Positions 59,755 through 64,000 of a stretch of 64,000 nucleotides of DNA are shown one piece after another (within the stretch, counting starts at the first letter, position 1; every line of letters begins with the position of its first letter). The stretch lies in assembly GCF_029626225.1 (NCBI RefSeq), contig NZ_JARUBP010000001.1, positions 6,386,001-6,450,000 on the forward strand, in the 5' to 3' direction. The notes beneath the pieces are model-generated. The model was not told the origin of the DNA. It ran no database searches and saw only the letters and a program-made list of their open reading frames with translations. This stretch comes from Asanoa sp. WMMD1127. Its GTDB lineage: Bacteria > Actinomycetota > Actinomycetes > Mycobacteriales > Micromonosporaceae. The translations under genes and the position numbers were made by a program.

Positions 59755-60915
59755 TCAACCGGCGTCGGCGGGGTGGCGGCGGGCGTAGCGGACCTGCCAG
59801 AGCGCGACCCCGACCAGGATCAGCGCGAGCCAGCGCGCCTCCAGCGGGCCGCCGAACGCGCCGAGCAGGGACGCGGCGACCGTGGCCGGCAGGGCGCGGC
59901 CCAGCAGCCACGCCCGGGGAGCGCCCGCGAGCGCGCCGACCACCGTCGTGGTCAGGAAATAGAGGGCCAGGCCACCACAGAGGACCCAGCGGGCGGCGAG
60001 GCCGAGCGGTTCGGCCGGGTCCTCGGCCAGCATGCCGAGGCCGGCGGCGACGCTGGTGATGGCCATCGTCATCGCGAAGTGGGCCGGCAGGGCGAGCCAC
60101 GCCTCGATCCGCTGCGCGCCGAACCGGGGCACCGCCAGGGCGCCGTACTCCAGCGTCAGCCACCACAAGCAGACCAGCAGGCCGAAGCCCGCGAGGGCCG
60201 CGACGAACAGCGGCCTGGTCCAGTCCACCTCGGACGCCGCCAGCACGACCTGGGCCACCGCTTCGCCGAGCACGATGATGACGAACAGGCCGAGGCGCTC
60301 GCCGAAGTGCGCCGGGTCCAGTCGCGCCGGGAGGATCTGCGGCGCCCGCGAGCGGCGCGCGGTCGAGGTGCGCATCCGCTCCAGCATCTGCTGGCCGCGG
60401 CTGCCCTGCACCGCCGACAGGATCACGTCGAGCACGACGCCCGCGGTCCAGAGCCAGTAGCGGGCCGGCGGCGGCACCCAGATCGACGCGATCCACGGCA
60501 CGAAGCCGGCGCCGGCCTGGGCCGCCGGCCACGAGAACAGCATCTGGCCGGTCCGCCGCCAGCTCAGCATGCCCAGCCAGCGGCAGAGCACATAGGCGAT
60601 GGCGAACGCCCGGCCCCGGTCGCCGTCGGCCTCGGGGATCGCGGCCGCCATCACGGCGATACCGAACATCGCCACCAGCATCGCCCGGGTACGCGTCTTC
60701 GTGGCGGCCACGTTCGCGTACAGCGTGAAGCTCGTCCACACGCTCCAGACGGCGTAGAAGAGCACCACGAACAGGCCGGCGTCGACCAGCCCCGGCGAGC
60801 CCTCGAGGAGGTGCGCGAGCTGGGCCACCGCCACGACCACGACGAGGTCGAAGAACAGCTCCAGCCACGACGCGTGCCGTTCCTCCCGGGCGGTCGGCGT
60901 CGCCGGCTCCGCCAT
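59755..60915 (-). CDS. Low-temperature-requirement A (LtrA) family membrane protein
   Basis: 386 residues, about ten membrane helices. Family hallmarks are HASWLELFFDLVVVVAVAQLAH at the N-terminus, DPAHFGERLGLFVIIVLGEA in the middle and LWWLTLEYGA. Function unknown beyond membrane localisation. The ATG shares one base with the upstream SDR stop (TGATG), so the two form an operon. Confidence 0.92.
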   Translation of the reverse strand: MAEPATPTAREERHASWLELFFDLVVVVAVAQLAHLLEGSPGLVDAGLFVVLFYAVWSVWTSFTLYANVAATKTRTRAMLVAMFGIAVMAAAIPEADGDRGRAFAIAYVLCRWLGMLSWRRTGQMLFSWPAAQAGAGFVPWIASIWVPPPARYWLWTAGVVLDVILSAVQGSRGQQMLERMRTSTARRSRAPQILPARLDPAHFGERLGLFVIIVLGEAVAQVVLAASEVDWTRPLFVAALAGFGLLVCLWWLTLEYGALAVPRFGAQRIEAWLALPAHFAMTMAITSVAAGLGMLAEDPAEPLGLAARWVLCGGLALYFLTTTVVGALAGAPRAWLLGRALPATVAASLLGAFGGPLEARWLALILVGVALWQVRYARRHPADAG

Positions 60916-61697
60916 CAGGGCAGGATCGCGTCGACGTAGCCGCCGTCGACGCGCAGCGCGCCGCCGGTCGTCGCCGAAGCCTGGGCCGAGCTCAGGTAGA
61001 CCACCATGTTGGCGATCTCGTCGGGCTCGATGAGCCGCTGGATCAGGGACTGCGGCCGGTGCTCGCGCATGAACTGCCGCTGCGCCTCGTCCCACGGCAG
61101 GTCCTTCGGGACCAGCTGGTAGACGAAGTCCTCGACGCCGCCGGTGTGCGTCGGCCCGGCGATCACCGTGTTGACGGTGACGCCACTGCCGGCCGCGGTC
61201 TTGGCGAAGCCGCGGGACACGCCGAGCAGCGCGGTCTTGGTCATGCCGTAGTGGATCATCTCGGCCGGCGTGACGACGGCGGAGTCGCTGGCGATGTACT
61301 GCACCCGGCCCCAGCCCCGCTCCATCATCCCGGGCAGGTAGTGCCGGGTGAGCCGGACGGCGGCCAGCACATTGGTCTCGAAGTAGCGCCGCCACTCGTC
61401 GTCGGGGATCTCCAGGGCGGGCTGGGCCGCGTACACCCCGAGGTTGTTGACCAGGATGTCGACGTCGGGCTCGGCCTCGAGCAGCGCCCCGGCGTCCCCG
61501 GCGAGGTCCACCGCGACCCCACTGGCTTGCGCACCCGACGAACGCAGCGAGTCGACGGCGGCCGAGACACGGCCCTCGTCGCGACCCGTGAGCACGACCC
61601 GCGCGCCGGCGCCGGCCAGCCCGGCGGCGATCGCGAGGCCGATGCCCGAGGACGAACCGGTCACCAGGGCGGTCTTCTCCGACAGGTCGATCCGCAT
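60915..61697 (-). CDS. SDR-family oxidoreductase
   Basis: 260 residues from the ATG at 61697. Classical SDR: TGSSSGIGLAIA (NAD(P) motif), NNLGVY (usually NNAG), active-site Ser in IASDSAVV and YGMTK for Tyr/Lys. C-terminal GGALRVDGGYVDAI. TAGCGT (61705-61710) ends seven bases before the ATG, so it is probably leaderless. Substrate unknown. First gene of the SDR-LtrA operon, divergent from PPK2. Confidence 0.92.
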   Translation of the reverse strand: MRIDLSEKTALVTGSSSGIGLAIAAGLAGAGARVVLTGRDEGRVSAAVDSLRSSGAQASGVAVDLAGDAGALLEAEPDVDILVNNLGVYAAQPALEIPDDEWRRYFETNVLAAVRLTRHYLPGMMERGWGRVQYIASDSAVVTPAEMIHYGMTKTALLGVSRGFAKTAAGSGVTVNTVIAGPTHTGGVEDFVYQLVPKDLPWDEAQRQFMREHRPQSLIQRLIEPDEIANMVVYLSSAQASATTGGALRVDGGYVDAILP

Positions 61698-61753
61698 GGT
61701 GATCACGCTACCGCTGTTCACTTGATCCGGGATTGGCGGTCACCTGCGCTGGG

Positions 61754-61759
61754 TAGCGT
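61754..61759 (+). promoter_or_regulatory. -10 box of the PPK2 gene
   Basis: TAGCGT six bases before the ATG, mirrored by an identical TAGCGT (61705-61710) for the divergent SDR gene. Both transcripts would begin at or next to their start codons. Confidence 0.5.
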
Positions 61760-61765
61760 CACGAC

Positions 61766-62686
61766 ATGAGCGCGGAAGACACCCCGGACCTGCTGCACCG
61801 GTTCGACGGATATCAGGTGCTCGACGACGACGATGACGACCCGGTGCTGGTCAAGGCCGACGGCGAAGTGGTCGACACGTGGCGCGAGAACTACCCCTAC
61901 GAGGAGCGCCTGGACCGCGCCGACTACGAGCGCGAGAAGCGGCTCCTGCAGATAGAGCTCCTCAAGCTGCAGAACTGGATCAAGGCGAACGACCAGCGAC
62001 TGGTGATCCTTTTCGAGGGGCGGGACGCGGCGGGCAAGGGCGGCACGATCAAGCGCTTCATGGAGCACCTCAATCCGCGCGGTGCCAGGGTGGTGGCGCT
62101 GGAGAAGCCCAGCGAGCGCGAGCAGACCCAGTGGTACTTCCAGCGCTACGTCGCCCACCTGCCGGCGGCCCGCGAGATGGTGTTGTTCGACCGGTCCTGG
62201 TACAACCGGGCCGGGGTCGAGCGGGTCATGGGCTACTGCACCCGCGCCGAATATCTCGAGTTCATGCGGGAGACGCCGGAGCTCGAGCGGATGCTGGTGC
62301 GGTCGGGGATCAACCTCGTCAAGTTCTGGTTCTCGGTCACGCGGCACGAACAGCGCACCCGGTTCCTGATCCGGCAGGTCGACCCGGTGCGCCAGTGGAA
62401 GCTCTCGCCGACCGACCTCGCCTCGCTCGACAAGTGGGACGACTACACGGAGGCGAAGGAGGCGATGTTCTTCTACACGCACACCGCCGACGCGCCCTGG
62501 ACGATGATCAAGAGCAACGACAAGAAGCGGGCCCGGCTGGCGGCGATGCGGTACGTGCTGAAGAAGTTCGACTACGACAACAAGGACGAGGAGATCGTCA
62601 ACACGCCGGACCCGCTGATCGTCGGCTCGGCCAGCGAGCTGTTCGAGGACGGCGAGCCGCCGGCCAAGGCGTTCACCGGCTTCTAG
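61766..62686 (+). CDS. ppk2: Polyphosphate kinase 2
   Basis: 306 residues. PPK2 motifs: Walker A VILFEGRDAAGKGGTIKRF, Walker B MVLFDRSWYNRAGVE, lid-region TQWYFQRYV and the C-terminal WTMIKSNDKKRAR. It transfers phosphate between polyphosphate and nucleotides. Asp-rich N-terminus (LDDDDDDP). It converges on the GAPDH gene with a 4-nt overlap. Confidence 0.95.
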   Translation: MSAEDTPDLLHRFDGYQVLDDDDDDPVLVKADGEVVDTWRENYPYEERLDRADYEREKRLLQIELLKLQNWIKANDQRLVILFEGRDAAGKGGTIKRFMEHLNPRGARVVALEKPSEREQTQWYFQRYVAHLPAAREMVLFDRSWYNRAGVERVMGYCTRAEYLEFMRETPELERMLVRSGINLVKFWFSVTRHEQRTRFLIRQVDPVRQWKLSPTDLASLDKWDDYTEAKEAMFFYTHTADAPWTMIKSNDKKRARLAAMRYVLKKFDYDNKDEEIVNTPDPLIVGSASELFEDGEPPAKAFTGF

Positions 62687-63690
62687 GCCGAGCCGCCGCC
62701 GCCGATCCGCTCGCTGAACTCGACGAGCCGGTTGGCGAAGCCCCACTCGTTGTCGTACCAGCCGAACACCTTGACCTGGTTGCCGACGGCCTCGGTCAGC
62801 GGCGCGTCGAAGACCGACGAGTAGGGGTTGCCGACGATGTCCGCGGAAACCAGCGGCGCCTCGGAATATTGCAGGTAGCGCCGCAGCCGCGGCGCGGCGG
62901 CCGCTGCACGGAACGCCGCGTTGACCTCCTCGACGTCGGCGGCGCGCCGCAGCACCACGGTGAGGTCCGTGATCGAGCCCACCGGGACGGGTACGCGCAG
63001 CGCGGCGCCGGTGAGCCGCCCGTCGAGCTCCGGGATGACCTTGCCGATCGCCTTCGCCGCCCCCGACGACGTGGGGATCGTCGAGACCGCGGCCGCCCGG
63101 GCGCGGCGCAGGTCGGAGTGCGGTGCGTCGTGCAGCCGCTGGTCGCCCGTGTAGGCGTGGATCGTCGTCATCAGGCCCGACTCGATGCCGAAGGCGTCGT
63201 TGAGGACCTTGGCCAGCGGCGCCAGCGAGTTGGTGGTGCACGACCCGTTGGAGAACACGTCGTGGCTGTCCGGGTCGAGCGTGTCGTCGTTGACCCCGAG
63301 GACGAACGTGGGGACGTCGCCCTTGGCCGGCGCCGAGACGACGACCTTGCGCGCGCCGCCCTTGAGATGGGCCGCGGCCGCGACGCCGTCGGTGAAGTGG
63401 CCGGTGGACTCGATCACCACGTCGGCGCCGACGTCGCCCCACGGGATGGCGGCCGGGTCGGACTGCGCGAAGACCCGCATGCGCCGGCCCGCCACGACGA
63501 TCGCGTCGCCGTCGACGGCCACGCCGTCGAGGTGGCCGGAGACGGAGTCCCACTCCAGCAGGGTGGCCAGCGTGCGGGCGTCGGTGAGGTCGTTGACCGC
63601 GACCACCTCGACGTCGGCGTTGCTCGCCAGGGCGGCGCGCAGGTAGCTGCGGCCGATCCGCCCGAACCCGTTGATGCCGATGCGAACCAT
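62683..63690 (-). CDS. gap: Type I glyceraldehyde-3-phosphate dehydrogenase
   Basis: 335 residues. RIGINGFGRIGRSYLRA (NAD site), catalytic Cys in SNGSCTTNSLAPL, His in HAYTGDQRLHDAPH, C-terminal WYDNEWGFANRLVEF. The Asp after RIGRS...VAVNDLTD suggests NAD use. The ATG at 63690 overlaps the TetR stop by one base; a GTG at 63693 is possible. It is separate from any pgk/tpi cluster, so it is probably a second, specially regulated copy. Confidence 0.94.
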   Translation of the reverse strand: MVRIGINGFGRIGRSYLRAALASNADVEVVAVNDLTDARTLATLLEWDSVSGHLDGVAVDGDAIVVAGRRMRVFAQSDPAAIPWGDVGADVVIESTGHFTDGVAAAAHLKGGARKVVVSAPAKGDVPTFVLGVNDDTLDPDSHDVFSNGSCTTNSLAPLAKVLNDAFGIESGLMTTIHAYTGDQRLHDAPHSDLRRARAAAVSTIPTSSGAAKAIGKVIPELDGRLTGAALRVPVPVGSITDLTVVLRRAADVEEVNAAFRAAAAAPRLRRYLQYSEAPLVSADIVGNPYSSVFDAPLTEAVGNQVKVFGWYDNEWGFANRLVEFSERIGGGGSA

Positions 63691-64000
63691 CACTTCCCCT
63701 TCTCGTCGGGCCTGGTGGGCGCCGCGGCCCGGAGCAGATCGAGCGCGCCGGCGCGGGCGTCGTCGAACGGGCCCGGGTCCTGCTGGGCGATCGCCAGCAC
63801 GTAGCCGCCCTGCAGCACGGCCATCAGCGTGTGGGCGAGGCGCTCGGGATCGAGGTCGGCGCGCAGCTCCCCGGCGGCGACCGCCTCGCGGAGCACGCTG
63901 ACCCAGCTGCCGTGGACCTGCGCGAACGCGCGCGCCACCGGGGCCAGCAGCACCGGGTCCTCGCGGACCTGCGGGTCCTGGGTCATCCGGCCGACCTTGC
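63690..64000 (-). CDS. TetR-family regulator, C-terminal part (runs off the window)
   Basis: The frame is open to the right edge; visible are about 103 C-terminal residues (KVGRMTQDPQVREDPVLLAP...LLRAAAPTRPDEKGK) with the helical ligand-binding pattern of TetR_C domains (LHTL-type AHTLMAVLQGGYVLA). The helix-turn-helix lies outside. It is translationally coupled to gap. Confidence 0.75.
   Translation of the reverse strand, partial: KVGRMTQDPQVREDPVLLAPVARAFAQVHGSWVSVLREAVAAGELRADLDPERLAHTLMAVLQGGYVLAIAQQDPGPFDDARAGALDLLRAAAPTRPDEKGK

Noticed and set aside
59339-60868. 509-codon minus-strand frame across the C-rich region
   Set aside because: It is a different frame from LtrA, whose membrane protein is unmistakable; the frame shows Gly/Arg low complexity only.

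Overview
The window is about 70% G+C, with GTG/TTG starts, many leaderless-looking transcripts and short ATGA/GTGA overlaps between genes. Together with the gene families (CGNR zinc finger, MEDS regulators, GH43/GH51 enzymes, Tat lipoproteins, PhoD, Dyp peroxidase) this points to a filamentous actinomycete. Micromonosporaceae is my best guess, from general feel and not from any search. It looks like ordinary accessory chromosome. I see no insertion sequence, prophage, CRISPR array or rRNA.

Layout. 1-7.7 kb: end of an alpha/beta hydrolase with a substituted nucleophile, then an L-rhamnose operon on the minus strand (ABC ATPase, two permeases, binding protein, mutarotase, isomerase, hydrolase) behind one promoter with a LacI-type operator. 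7.7-17.4 kb: mixed genes, including a CGNR regulator, an EamA exporter, a SUKH/Imm1-like immunity pair, an acyltransferase, a HIT protein, a GDSL-ricin secreted hydrolase, and a lower-GC pair of a secreted S1 protease and a small secreted protein. 17.5-19.1 kb: rtcB (RNA ligase) preceded on the same strand by a Cys-containing leader ORF, a terminator-like hairpin and an 87-nt degenerate tRNA-like element with a GCA anticodon. This is the most unusual structure in the window. 19.1-26.6 kb: a two-gene polyketide locus, a stand-alone ketosynthase followed by a single-module fully reducing type I PKS (KS-AT-DH-ER-KR-ACP), closed by a strong terminator.

26.6-35.9 kb: an L-arabinan/arabinoside utilisation regulon with a LacI regulator, GH51 arabinofuranosidase, a MalFG-type ABC importer, a GH43 lipoprotein and a secreted GH43. 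Two nearly identical 24-bp tandem operators 6.4 kb apart tie the two transcription units together. 35.9-37.1 kb: a DAHP synthase gene behind a leaderless leader peptide containing Trp-Tyr-Arg-Phe and a hairpin, which looks like attenuation of aromatic amino acid synthesis. 37.1-47.3 kb: a nested inverted repeat, an OatA-like acyltransferase, a Zn alcohol dehydrogenase, a hydrolase/TetR pair, a methyltransferase, a VOC protein, an FAD monooxygenase under two perfect GTCAAC-N4-GTTGAC operators, and two MEDS-domain regulators of anti-sigma type.

47.3-64 kb: PhoD with a PHO-box-like repeat, co-transcribed with a predicted secreted propeller-like protein; a 30-residue hydrophobic peptide gene; a hydrolase; a Dyp peroxidase; an HSP90-like/TPR operon divergent from a Crp/Fnr gene with an EVE-like protein; a small basic protein; a gene-poor C-rich stretch; LtrA and an SDR; PPK2; and a TetR-GAPDH pair that runs off the right end. 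Family calls come from reading motifs; no database search was run.
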